A stretch of DNA of 64,000 nt. Source: an uncultured Prevotellaceae bacterium (GTDB taxonomy: Bacteria > Bacteroidota > Bacteroidia > Bacteroidales > Bacteroidaceae). Location: positions 1 to 64,000 of the forward strand of contig CAMJIA010000003.1 of assembly GCA_946405695.1 (NCBI GenBank), written 5' to 3'. Numbering within the stretch: the stretch's first letter is position 1; each line of letters opens with the position of its first letter. A model generated the notes under the pieces. It worked only from the letters and a program-made list of their open reading frames with translations, searched no databases and was not told the DNA's origin. Position numbers and translations under genes: made by a program. Shown here piece after piece: positions 25,415 through 33,442 of the stretch.

Positions 25415-26224
25415 ATGAATAATAAATTATGTATCATGATGATTGCAGCCCTCACCATCCTGTGGGGCTGCTCATCATCGAGTGACGATGGTTCTGACCC
25501 TTCGCAGCAGCAGTCTCAGGAAGAGAACAGCCTGTTTACGGCATCGGAATATCCCGACTGGACCATCAACTGGAAATGGTTTGAAACAACGCCCAACTGG
25601 CAGGAACCAGACCGCAATCAGTATGCTGATCCGTGCAGCATGCAGCTCCGCGTGGTGCTGGACGAAGGCTTGGCGTCTTACTCCACAGATGCCGACAAGA
25701 TGGCGGTATTCATCGACGGAACCTGTCGTGGCGTCAGCCCACGCAATGTCTTGGAACAGGACGGCAAGGTCGTCTTCCTGATGAATATCAAGGGCGACAG
25801 ACAGGAGATTGGCAGCACCATGGAGCTGCGCTATTTCAGTGCCCAGCTCACCCAAACGTTTAAGAACAAGAAACTTCCACCGTTTGAGCCCGACAACCTG
25901 TGGGGCGAGAAGTACAACCTGGTGCAGGAGATTAGCATGGGCAGCTCCAAGTATCCCTACACCACGAAATTGAGCGTCGTGCTGCCTTCTGAACTGCCGT
26001 TCAAGGCACACAGCAGCGACTGTGTCTACGTCTTTGTGAAGGATGATTGCCGCGGAGTCTTCAAGACGAGCACAGAAAACGTCTTCTCCGGCTACGTGTT
26101 CAGTCATAACGAGGGCGAGACTGCCGAAATCCGCTACTACAGCGCCGACAAGCAGGGCTACTACACCATCAAGTCCCCCGTCACGCTGAACAATAGCGAC
26201 CAGACTGTCAACATCAAGTTCTAG
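25415..26224 (+). CDS. Lipoprotein paired with the giant surface protein
   Basis: A 269-residue protein with a lipoprotein signal (ALTILWGCSSSSDDGS; Cys about residue 19). The mature part holds two copies of one module: MAVFIDGTCRGVSPRNVL...ELRYFSAQ and VYVFVKDDCRGVFKTS...IRYYSADKQGYY. The same plan (V-F-D-x-x-x-x-C-x-GV, then a hydrophobic strand, then (F/Y)R-x-(W/Y)) occurs near the C-terminus of the giant protein (MVGVFDNTGRCMGVANVKYD). Only 12 bp separate the genes, so they are likely co-expressed and may act together at the cell surface. No enzymatic motif is seen. The molecular role is unknown. Confidence 0.65.
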   Translation: MNNKLCIMMIAALTILWGCSSSSDDGSDPSQQQSQEENSLFTASEYPDWTINWKWFETTPNWQEPDRNQYADPCSMQLRVVLDEGLASYSTDADKMAVFIDGTCRGVSPRNVLEQDGKVVFLMNIKGDRQEIGSTMELRYFSAQLTQTFKNKKLPPFEPDNLWGEKYNLVQEISMGSSKYPYTTKLSVVLPSELPFKAHSSDCVYVFVKDDCRGVFKTSTENVFSGYVFSHNEGETAEIRYYSADKQGYYTIKSPVTLNNSDQTVNIKF

Positions 26225-26308
26225 GATGGTCGCAAAACTTTGTCATATGTAACATCATGTTACATTTAACGTAAAAAACACCGTATTCAGCGCATTGTCA
26301 TTCGATGC

Positions 26309-26334
26309 GTTGCGGTGTTGCAGCGTTGCAGTTC
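26309..26334 (+). repeat. Left arm of a 26-bp inverted repeat
   Basis: It starts GTTGCGGTGTTGCAGCG and pairs with 26441-26466 at 23 of 26 positions. The arms flank the 40-bp palindrome. Both contain tandem GTTGCAG-type words. Confidence 0.75.
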
Positions 26335-26367
26335 CAAAATAGGTTATGCGAAAGTCCACAACTAACT

Positions 26368-26407
26368 CTATATTTATATATATATTATAATATATATATA
26401 AATATAG
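26368..26407. repeat. Perfect 40-bp AT palindrome
   Basis: The sequence from CTATATTTATATATATATTA to its exact reverse complement reads identically on both strands with no spacer. Such a structure can extrude as a cruciform or act as a hairpin in RNA. Confidence 0.85.
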
Positions 26408-26440
26408 ATATATTATAGGGGCGTGGGAATAGCTTTTCGA

Positions 26441-26466
26441 GAACTGCAACACTGCAACGACGCAAC
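26441..26466 (-). repeat. Right arm of the 26-bp inverted repeat
   Basis: It starts GAACTGCAACACTGCAACG and is the reverse complement of 26309-26334 with three mismatches. Confidence 0.75.
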
Positions 26467-26733
26467 AAACTCTTGCAGAAAAATTCGAGAACCGCAATGA
26501 ATATTTCGTACATTTGTATCGTCAAATTAAGAGACGAAAGATGCGCGGCAGGCAGGAAAAATCAGCGCTCTGGCCAAGCAGGAAAATTTCCCTAGGCAGG
26601 CCGCAAAAATGAAGTCCGCGAGGCGATAGGAACGAAAAAACAAAACGATAACCAAAAAATTTAACAAACAACAACCAACGAAACACAACTTATGACACCG
26701 AAAATGACACCATCAGAGAAGAAATTGAAAGAA

Positions 26734-26767
26734 TTTGTGCTAATATCAGAAAAAATGTGTATCTTTG
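26734..26767 (+). promoter_or_regulatory. Promoter of the fimbrillin-like gene
   Basis: TTTG (26734-26737) and TATCTTTG (26760-26767) are separated by 22 bp, in the Bacteroidota -33/-7 arrangement. The start codon at 26807 lies 39 bp downstream. Confidence 0.65.
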
Positions 26768-26806
26768 CAGCAAATTTATATGTAATATAAAAACATGATT
26801 AACGAT

Positions 26807-27655
26807 ATGAGAAAACTATTCATACTTTTTTCCGTCATAGCCCTTGCCGCCTGCGGAGGCAGTGACGATGTCGAACCCACCTCTCGCGACGTTCCATCAC
26901 CCCGTCTGCTGACTGTCGAGGTAAGCGAGAATCCCATGCAGGACGAAAGCGCCTCTGCACGAGAGATAACACGCACGGCTGTAGCAACTACCACAGCAAC
27001 GCTCAGTGGTTTCACAATGAACTACACAGATGCATGGCACCCTCATTTCACCAAAACCGGTGACACCTGGAGCACTCCCGACTGGCCAGTACTAGATGAC
27101 AGCAAATTAGACTTCTATGCCCATGATGGTGGCACGTTTCAGTGGAACAGCGGCAATCCCTACGTTAATTTCACAATGGATAACGATGCTTTCAAGCAGA
27201 AAGATTTCCTCGTAGCTAAGCACGAACAGATATCCTATAGTGAAGCGAGCGGCAAGGTTTCGTTGGCTTTCGACCACGCTTGCGCCGCTGTGCAGTTCAA
27301 GGTCTATAAGGAAGTGGACACAGACTATACGGTAAACAGCATCGTGCTGAAGGGCATGAAGAACCAAGCAAATTACAGCTACAGCACAGGCTGGGGAGAG
27401 GCTGGCTATTCAACCGATTGGGCTGACGAAAACCAGAGATATTACACGCTGACCAACAGAGACATCGCTGTCACCAAAGAAAAACAACTGCTACCCTGCG
27501 GATGGCTATTCTTCATCCCCCAGGCAAAGGACGACATACGGATAGAAATCAGCTACAACGGTGGCAGTAAGAAGACCCTTACCCTGTCTTCAGGCACTTG
27601 GGAGGCTGGCAAACAGTACACTGTTAACATTAGAATTGGAGGAAGCGGATCATGA
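26807..27655 (+). CDS. Fimbrillin-family (Mfa/FimA-like) lipoprotein
   Basis: The start at 26807 (MRKLFILFSVIALAACGGS) gives a good lipoprotein signal with Cys at 16. An upstream ATG at 26795 adds only four residues. The mature protein has the fimbrillin layout: FTMNYTDAWHP, a WPVLDDSKLDFYAHDGG segment, KVSLAFDHACAAVQFKVY (typical central strand of Mfa-like fimbrillins), then ITLKGMKN-type and LLPCGWLFFIPQAKDDIRIEISYN segments, ending in a TLSSGTWEAGKQYTVNIRI strand. Such proteins are exported as lipoproteins and build fimbriae or surface structures. Its stop overlaps the start of a 43-residue gene by ATGA. Family call is good; assembly role is inferred. Confidence 0.8.
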   Translation: MRKLFILFSVIALAACGGSDDVEPTSRDVPSPRLLTVEVSENPMQDESASAREITRTAVATTTATLSGFTMNYTDAWHPHFTKTGDTWSTPDWPVLDDSKLDFYAHDGGTFQWNSGNPYVNFTMDNDAFKQKDFLVAKHEQISYSEASGKVSLAFDHACAAVQFKVYKEVDTDYTVNSIVLKGMKNQANYSYSTGWGEAGYSTDWADENQRYYTLTNRDIAVTKEKQLLPCGWLFFIPQAKDDIRIEISYNGGSKKTLTLSSGTWEAGKQYTVNIRIGGSGS

Positions 27656-27783
27656 AGAAAAGATATCAGCAACCCGCTATTCGCGAGGTTAAATTACAGC
27701 CCCAAGTCCACGTCCTTGTCTATTCCGTCAACGAATATACAGATGGCGGTTCTGAAGACGTGAAAGACGATTCTGGTTGGTAA
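27652..27783 (+). CDS. 43-residue protein overlapping the fimbrillin stop (ATGA)
   Basis: The frame reads MKKRYQQPAIREVKLQPQVH and continues to an acidic end (EDVKDDSGW). Its ATG overlaps the TGA of the fimbrillin-like gene, the classical sign of translational coupling. There is no signal peptide or transmembrane segment. The opening MKK-x-Y-x-x-P-x-I-x-x-V-K matches many short unannotated Prevotella and Bacteroides peptides as I remember them, which often sit beside surface-lipoprotein genes. Function is unknown; a role in export or assembly of the neighbour is only a guess. Confidence 0.65.
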   Translation: MKKRYQQPAIREVKLQPQVHVLVYSVNEYTDGGSEDVKDDSGW

Positions 27784-27820
27784 CCAGCATCATTCGTAAA
27801 AAAAAAATAGAATAAGATAT

Positions 27821-28639
27821 ATGATGAAGAAACTACTGTTAATGACTATGATGTTAGTGGCAATGAGTGCTATGGCACAGAAGCCGATAGAGATGAACTT
27901 GTGGCCTGACGGTCCGAAGACGAGTAACAACGACCCGAAGGACATGGCAAAGGTGTGGGTGTACCTGCCCAACGAGAAAAAGGCAACGGGACGCGCCGTG
28001 GTGTGCTGTCCTGGCGGCGGCTACACCCATCTGGCTATGGGCCATGAGGGCCACGAGTGGGCACCGTTCTTTACCAGTCAGGGTATAGCGCTGATAGTGC
28101 TGAAGTACCGCATGCCGCATGGCGTCTGGCAGGTGCCTGCCGAGGATGCCGAAGAGGCTATGCGACTGGTGCGCCGCAATGCCAAGGAGTGGCATATCAA
28201 CACGAAGGATGTGGGCATCATGGGTTTCTCGGCAGGTGGTCACCTGGCCTCTACCGTTGCCACCCACGCTACTGGCGACGCCATGCCCAACTTCCAGATA
28301 CTGTTCTACCCCGTCATATCGATGGAGCAGGGCGTGACCCATCAGGGTTCGCGCGACAACCTGCTGGGCAAGAAGCCCAAGCGCAAACTGGTGAACGAAT
28401 ACTGCAACGAGCAGCACATAGGTCACCACACGCCTCGCGCCTTCCTGGCACTGGCCCACGACGACAAGGCTGTGCCGCCCATCAACAGCCTCAACTACTA
28501 TGAGGAACTGTATGTCAACAAGGTTCCCGCCAGCATGCATATCTACCCCTCGGGAGGTCACGGCTTCGGCATCCGCCAGTCGTTCGCCTACCATCTGGAG
28601 ATGATGCTGGAACTGAAGGCGTGGTTGGGCAGCTTCTAA
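27821..28639 (+). CDS. Secreted alpha/beta-hydrolase, acetyl-xylan-esterase type
   Basis: A 272-residue protein with a signal peptide (MMKKLLLMTMMLVAMSAMAQ). Core motifs: AVVCCPGGGYTHLA (oxyanion loop HGGG-type, here PGGGY), DVGIMGFSAGGHLASTVA (nucleophile Ser in GFSAGGH), LALAHDDKAVPP (catalytic Asp) and YPSGGHGFG (catalytic His). This is the endo-1,4-xylanase-B-like esterase group found in Bacteroidota glycan loci, which removes acetyl or feruloyl groups from xylan. Its nearest glycan genes are 31 kb away (GH67/GH97/GH3), so the link is by function only. The flippase gene follows 12 bp downstream. Confidence 0.85.
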   Translation: MMKKLLLMTMMLVAMSAMAQKPIEMNLWPDGPKTSNNDPKDMAKVWVYLPNEKKATGRAVVCCPGGGYTHLAMGHEGHEWAPFFTSQGIALIVLKYRMPHGVWQVPAEDAEEAMRLVRRNAKEWHINTKDVGIMGFSAGGHLASTVATHATGDAMPNFQILFYPVISMEQGVTHQGSRDNLLGKKPKRKLVNEYCNEQHIGHHTPRAFLALAHDDKAVPPINSLNYYEELYVNKVPASMHIYPSGGHGFGIRQSFAYHLEMMLELKAWLGSF

Positions 28640-28651
28640 ACACTGGCAGCT

Positions 28652-30100
28652 ATGGCAAACATGAAATCACTGGCCAAGGACACGGCCATCTACGGACTAT
28701 CGAGCATCGTCGGCAGGTTCCTGAACTACCTGCTGGTACCGCTGTACACCTACTACATGCCGCACGAGACGGGCGACTACGGCATTAGCACGAACGTCTA
28801 TGCCTATGTGGCGCTGATACTGGTGCTGCTGACCTTTGGCATGGAGACTTCCTTGTTCCGCTTTGCCAACGACGAGAAGAACAAGCCTGACACCGTGTTC
28901 ACAACGGCAATGGCCGTGGTGGGTTCGTTGACTGCCGTCTTCCTGCTGTTGCTGTTCGGACTGATAACCCCTATCAGCAATGTCCTCGGCTATACGGAGC
29001 ACCCAGACTATCTGCTGATGATGGGTGTGGTGGTAGCCCTCGACGCCCTGCAGGCCATCCCGTTCAGCTTCCTGCGTTTCCAGAAGCGCGCCATCCGTTT
29101 TGCATCGCTGAAGATGCTGTTCATCGTCTTTAACATCGGACTGAACGTGCTGTATTTTGTCGTCCTCGGCAAAACATCGGTGTTCTACGTCTTCTTTATC
29201 AACCTGTTGTGTACGGCATTCATCACCCTGTTCTTCATCCCAGACTTGTTGAAAATACAATGGAAGTTCGATGGTCAGCTGCTACGCCAGATGTTCAGCT
29301 ACTCGTGGCCCATCCTGATACTGGGCATCGCAGGTATCCTGAACCAGGTGGCCGACAAGATTCTCTTCCCGCTGGTTTATCCTGACGAAGCACAGGCCAA
29401 CATCCTGCTGGGCGACTACGGTTCGTGTGTGAAGATTGCGATGATTATGGCCATGATCACCATGGCCTTCCGCTATGCCTACGAGCCCATCGTCTTCGCC
29501 AAGTCGAAGGATGCCGACAAGACCGAATACTATGCGGCAGCGATGAAGTACTTCCTCATCTTTACGCTGCTGGCATACCTTTGCGTCGTGGGCTGGATGC
29601 CCCTGCTGCAATACATTCTGGGTGCCAACTACCGCGAGGGACTGGGCGTGGTACCCATCGTCATGGCGGCGGAAATCATGATGGGTGTCTACTTCAACCT
29701 GTCGTTCTGGTACAAGCTCATCGACAAGACCATCTATGGCGCGTGGTTCTCGCTGACAGGATGTGCGGTACTCTTTGCCGTCAACATCCTCTTCATCCCT
29801 GAGTACGGCTACTGGGCCTGTGCATGGGGTGGTGTCGCTGGCTACGGCACAGCCATGGTGCTGAGCTACATCGTCGGACAAAAGAAGAACCCCATACCCT
29901 ACCCCATGAAGGACATTGCCCTTTATGTGTTATTGACTGTTGTCATCTTCTGTGTGATGCAGCTTAGCGATGAGTGGCCCATGATAGGGGCACTGGCCTT
30001 CAATACCCTGTTCATCATCCTCTTTGTGGCATATATCATCTACAAAGACCTGCCACTCAAGAGCCTTCCTGTGATTGGAAAATATTTCAAGAAATCGTAA
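28652..30100 (+). CDS. Wzx-type polysaccharide flippase (MATE/MOP superfamily)
   Basis: A 482-residue membrane protein with about 12-14 hydrophobic segments. It starts MANMKSLAKDTAIYGLSSIVGRFLNYLLVPLYT, which is the usual opening of oligosaccharide flippases. It should move lipid-linked glycan units across the inner membrane. No glycosyltransferases flank it, so the glycan is unknown. It lies between the esterase and the CotH protein with 12-bp gaps, probably in the same transcript. Family call is firm, substrate open. Confidence 0.88.
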   Translation: MANMKSLAKDTAIYGLSSIVGRFLNYLLVPLYTYYMPHETGDYGISTNVYAYVALILVLLTFGMETSLFRFANDEKNKPDTVFTTAMAVVGSLTAVFLLLLFGLITPISNVLGYTEHPDYLLMMGVVVALDALQAIPFSFLRFQKRAIRFASLKMLFIVFNIGLNVLYFVVLGKTSVFYVFFINLLCTAFITLFFIPDLLKIQWKFDGQLLRQMFSYSWPILILGIAGILNQVADKILFPLVYPDEAQANILLGDYGSCVKIAMIMAMITMAFRYAYEPIVFAKSKDADKTEYYAAAMKYFLIFTLLAYLCVVGWMPLLQYILGANYREGLGVVPIVMAAEIMMGVYFNLSFWYKLIDKTIYGAWFSLTGCAVLFAVNILFIPEYGYWACAWGGVAGYGTAMVLSYIVGQKKNPIPYPMKDIALYVLLTVVIFCVMQLSDEWPMIGALAFNTLFIILFVAYIIYKDLPLKSLPVIGKYFKKS

Positions 30101-30112
30101 AACCATAAACTA

Positions 30113-33100
30113 ATGAAACGAATACTGTTCACGCTATTGACAGCCTCGGCGCTCACAACGGCTCATGCCGACAATCTCGTCATCAACGAGGTGATGGCGT
30201 CGAATGCAGGCGTCGTAATGAGTCCTGCTACCAACTTCGACAGTTGGATAGAGTTGTATAACCCCAACACAACAGCTATCGACCTCGCTGGCATGTATCT
30301 CAGCAGAGACCCCAACAACCTGACCTTCTGGAAGATGCCTCAAGACATCGGCAAGGTTCCTGCGAAGGGATTCAAGGTGGTGTGGCTGGGGTCTAACGAC
30401 ATCAAGAGCAATCAGGCACCTTTTAAGTTAGACTGCGACGGCAACACCATCTGTCTGAGCGACAAAAACGGACAGCTGATAACCAGCGTGGACTATCCCA
30501 TGGCTATGAGTCGTACGGCTTGGGCCCGTACCACCGATGGTGGCGACGCGTGGGGATGGACAGCGACACCCACCCCTGGGGCCACCAACACCACGTCGAC
30601 CTTTGCCACAGAACGGTTGGCAGCGCCCGTGGTCAGTCAGGGCAGCCAACTCTTCCAAGGTTCACTGACCATCAAGGTGGATATCCCCGAAGGAACCAAG
30701 CTGATGTACACCACCGATGGCAGCATGCCACAGGAGAACACCTCGGCAAGTAGCAGCAAGCGGAGCAGGAATGGACAGTTCACCATCACCAGCACCACGA
30801 ACTTTGTCTTCCGTCTGTTCAAGGACGGCTACCTGCCCAGCGTGCCCGTCACCCGCAGCTATATCGTGCCGGAACACGAATACACCATCCCCATTGTCTC
30901 CATCGTCGGCGACGAGCGTTACTTCACCGATAACACGTGGGGTATCGACGTGAGGGGCACCAATGGTATTACGGGCAACGGCAGTGACGACCCCGTCAAC
31001 TGGAACCAGCCCTGGGACCGTCCTGTCAACTTCAGTTATATCAGTCCTACAGAGGGCATGCTGTTCAATCAGGATGTCAACATCGCTGTATCAGGCGGTT
31101 GGACGCGAACAGCGAATCCACGTTCCATGAAACTCAAGTCCAACAAGGTATTCGATGGGCAGAACCGCTTCGACTATGTCTTCTTTCCACAGAAGCCCTT
31201 CATTCGCAGCAAGACGCTACTGGTACGCAACGGTGGTAACGATGTCTGGTCGGGTTCGCGCTTCACGGACCCTGCACTGCAAACGATCATCCAGCGCTCA
31301 GGCATCGACATCGACGTACAGAGCTTTGTGCAGGTGGCGGAGTATATCAACGGTCGCTTCAAGGGTATACTGAACCTGCGCGAACCCAACAACGACAAGT
31401 TCGTCTATGCCAACTTCGGCTATGACGACGAAGAAATTGACATGTTCGAGAACGACACCTTTACGAATGGCACCGATGAAGCGTACAACCACCTGGTGGA
31501 ACTGAGCGAGAACATCAATCAGGCTGGCGTCTATGACGAGGTGAAGACACTGCTCGACATCGATGAGTTTACCAACTATATGGCTGCCGAACTGTATCTT
31601 GGCAATGATGACTGGCCTGAGAACAACGTCAAGGGCTATCGCAGTCAGGCCGACGGCCGTTTCCGCTTCGTGCTGTTTGACCTGGACTATGCCCTGAACG
31701 CATGGGACCGCCGTCTCTCCTCGCTCGACGACCATACCGACGTGAAGATGGTCCGTCTGTTCAAGAACCTGCTGAAGCACGATGAATACCGGAAGAAGTT
31801 CATCGACACGTTCTGCATCATGGCAGGAAGCGTCTACGAGAAGAGTCGTGCCACAGCTATTATCAATGAGTTGGCCGATGCCATGCGCCCCATGTCGCAA
31901 CTTGACGGCATGTCGCCCGACAACACTGCCAACAAAATCAAGAGCAAGCTGGAGACGCGCCTGGAAGACCTGACGACCCAGCTGCAGCAATACTCACCCA
32001 TGAAGCTGAGCGGCGTGAAGAAGCACAGCGTACAGTTTGGTGCTGATGTGGAAGGTGCCAGCATCTATGTCAATGGCATCAAGGTGCCCTATGCCGACTT
32101 CAACGGCAAGCTCTTCGCACCTGTGCAGTTAGAGGCCAAGGTTCCTGCAGGCTACACCTTTGCCGGTTGGAAGAAGTCTTCTGGCGCTCTTGTCCAGGTC
32201 TTTGGCATGAACGACACGTGGAAATACTACGACAATGGTGAGGCTGCGTCCAACTGGAAGGCCACCAGCTTCAGCGATACCTCCTGGAAATCGGGAGCAG
32301 CACCGCTGGGCTATAAGATGACAGGCGTGACCACCACCGTCAGCTATGGAAATAACGACCAGCAAAAGAACCCCACGACCTATTTCCGCAAGAAGTTCAC
32401 TCTGAACACTGCCCCAACGTCAAGAGATGTCTTCCAGCTGAACTACCAGTTGGACGACGGATGCGTGGTATGGGTCAACGGGCAGGAGGCCGGACGCGTC
32501 AACATGAACCAGGGAACCGTCAACTACAACACGTTCTCACAGACCTATGCCGAGAACACGCCGATAAGTGGCACTCTTGACCTGAACCCGTCGCTTTTCC
32601 AGAAAGGCAATAATGTCATTGCCGTCGAGGTGCATAACATCAGCTACACCTCCAGCGACCTATTCTGGGCTGCCGAACTGAAGACCTCTATTGGGGCTAG
32701 CAGCGGTGAAGACATCCTGACTCCTGCCGTCATCGACATCACAGACAGCAATGTCAGCCTGACGGCGATGTTCACCCCACTATCCTCTGAGGAGCGTACT
32801 GCTCAAGGCATCAACCCTGTTCGCATCAACGAGGTGAGTGCCGCTAACAGCATCTACGCCAACGAGTTCTTCAAGCGCAACGACTGGGTGGAGCTGTACA
32901 ACACCACTGACCAGCCCATCGATGTGGAGGGCATGTATCTGAGTGACAACCTGAAAAAGCCCACGAAGTACCAGATCACAAAAGGCGACGCTTCCATCAA
33001 CACCATCATCCCCGCTCACGGATATCTTGTCATATGGTGTGACAAGCTGGATCCGCAGTCTCAGCTGCACGCTTCGTTCAAACTCGACGCCGATGGTGGC

Positions 33101-33424
33101 GACGTGCTGCTGACTGCTGCCGACGAGAGTTGGAGCGACCATCTCGTCTATACAACGATGAAAGGCGACGAGACCGTTGGTCGTTATCCCGATGGCAGCC
33201 AACAGGTATTCACCATGAATATCCCCACCATCGCCAAGAGCAACGTATATAGCAGCTACGTTACGGAGATAGAACAACCAGCAATTCAGACCGCCATTGC
33301 TGACATTCCAATGGAAAGCCGTCAGCAGTCGCAACAGATATACAATCTGAATGGTCAGGCCGTACAGGGTGCTTTGGCTCCTGGCATCTATATCAAGAAC
33401 GGACGTAAATTCATCATAAAATAA
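30113..33424 (+). CDS. CotH-domain protein with lamin-tail domains and type IX-like C-terminus
   Basis: A 1103-residue secreted protein. After a signal peptide (ends HAD) comes a lamin-tail domain (VINEVMASNAG...DSWIELYNPN, about 22-160), then a chitobiase-C-like fold (KLMYTTDGSMPQ). The CotH kinase-like region follows (about 350-590: KTLLVRNGGNDVWS, INGRFKGILNLREPNNDKFV, GNDDWPENNVKGYRS, FVLFDLDYALN). Beta-sandwich segments come next and a second lamin-tail domain (VRINEVSAANS...DWVELYN). The end (IYNLNGQAVQGALAPGIYI...) matches two other window proteins and suggests type IX export. In spores CotH phosphorylates coat proteins; whether this distant relative is an active kinase is unknown. Confidence 0.85.
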   Translation: MKRILFTLLTASALTTAHADNLVINEVMASNAGVVMSPATNFDSWIELYNPNTTAIDLAGMYLSRDPNNLTFWKMPQDIGKVPAKGFKVVWLGSNDIKSNQAPFKLDCDGNTICLSDKNGQLITSVDYPMAMSRTAWARTTDGGDAWGWTATPTPGATNTTSTFATERLAAPVVSQGSQLFQGSLTIKVDIPEGTKLMYTTDGSMPQENTSASSSKRSRNGQFTITSTTNFVFRLFKDGYLPSVPVTRSYIVPEHEYTIPIVSIVGDERYFTDNTWGIDVRGTNGITGNGSDDPVNWNQPWDRPVNFSYISPTEGMLFNQDVNIAVSGGWTRTANPRSMKLKSNKVFDGQNRFDYVFFPQKPFIRSKTLLVRNGGNDVWSGSRFTDPALQTIIQRSGIDIDVQSFVQVAEYINGRFKGILNLREPNNDKFVYANFGYDDEEIDMFENDTFTNGTDEAYNHLVELSENINQAGVYDEVKTLLDIDEFTNYMAAELYLGNDDWPENNVKGYRSQADGRFRFVLFDLDYALNAWDRRLSSLDDHTDVKMVRLFKNLLKHDEYRKKFIDTFCIMAGSVYEKSRATAIINELADAMRPMSQLDGMSPDNTANKIKSKLETRLEDLTTQLQQYSPMKLSGVKKHSVQFGADVEGASIYVNGIKVPYADFNGKLFAPVQLEAKVPAGYTFAGWKKSSGALVQVFGMNDTWKYYDNGEAASNWKATSFSDTSWKSGAAPLGYKMTGVTTTVSYGNNDQQKNPTTYFRKKFTLNTAPTSRDVFQLNYQLDDGCVVWVNGQEAGRVNMNQGTVNYNTFSQTYAENTPISGTLDLNPSLFQKGNNVIAVEVHNISYTSSDLFWAAELKTSIGASSGEDILTPAVIDITDSNVSLTAMFTPLSSEERTAQGINPVRINEVSAANSIYANEFFKRNDWVELYNTTDQPIDVEGMYLSDNLKKPTKYQITKGDASINTIIPAHGYLVIWCDKLDPQSQLHASFKLDADGGDVLLTAADESWSDHLVYTTMKGDETVGRYPDGSQQVFTMNIPTIAKSNVYSSYVTEIEQPAIQTAIADIPMESRQQSQQIYNLNGQAVQGALAPGIYIKNGRKFIIK

Positions 33425-33442
33425 TAAACAACACGATAATTC

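Larger units (their letters stand above)
26225..26733. other. Gene-free region with a large dyad and degenerate dispersed repeats
   Basis: No credible coding frame is present. The stretch holds a 26-bp inverted repeat around a 40-bp palindrome (26309-26466). TTCGAGAAC(T/C)GCAA occurs twice (26437 and 26506 areas), and a CCTAGGCAGG element (26592-26601) similar to those at 54204-54235 follows. The promoter of the next gene lies at its right edge. Confidence 0.6.

Noticed and set aside
26255..26497. 80-codon frame across the palindrome
   Set aside because: The residues (YLYLYIYYNIYINI) are simply the translated AT palindrome; not a protein.
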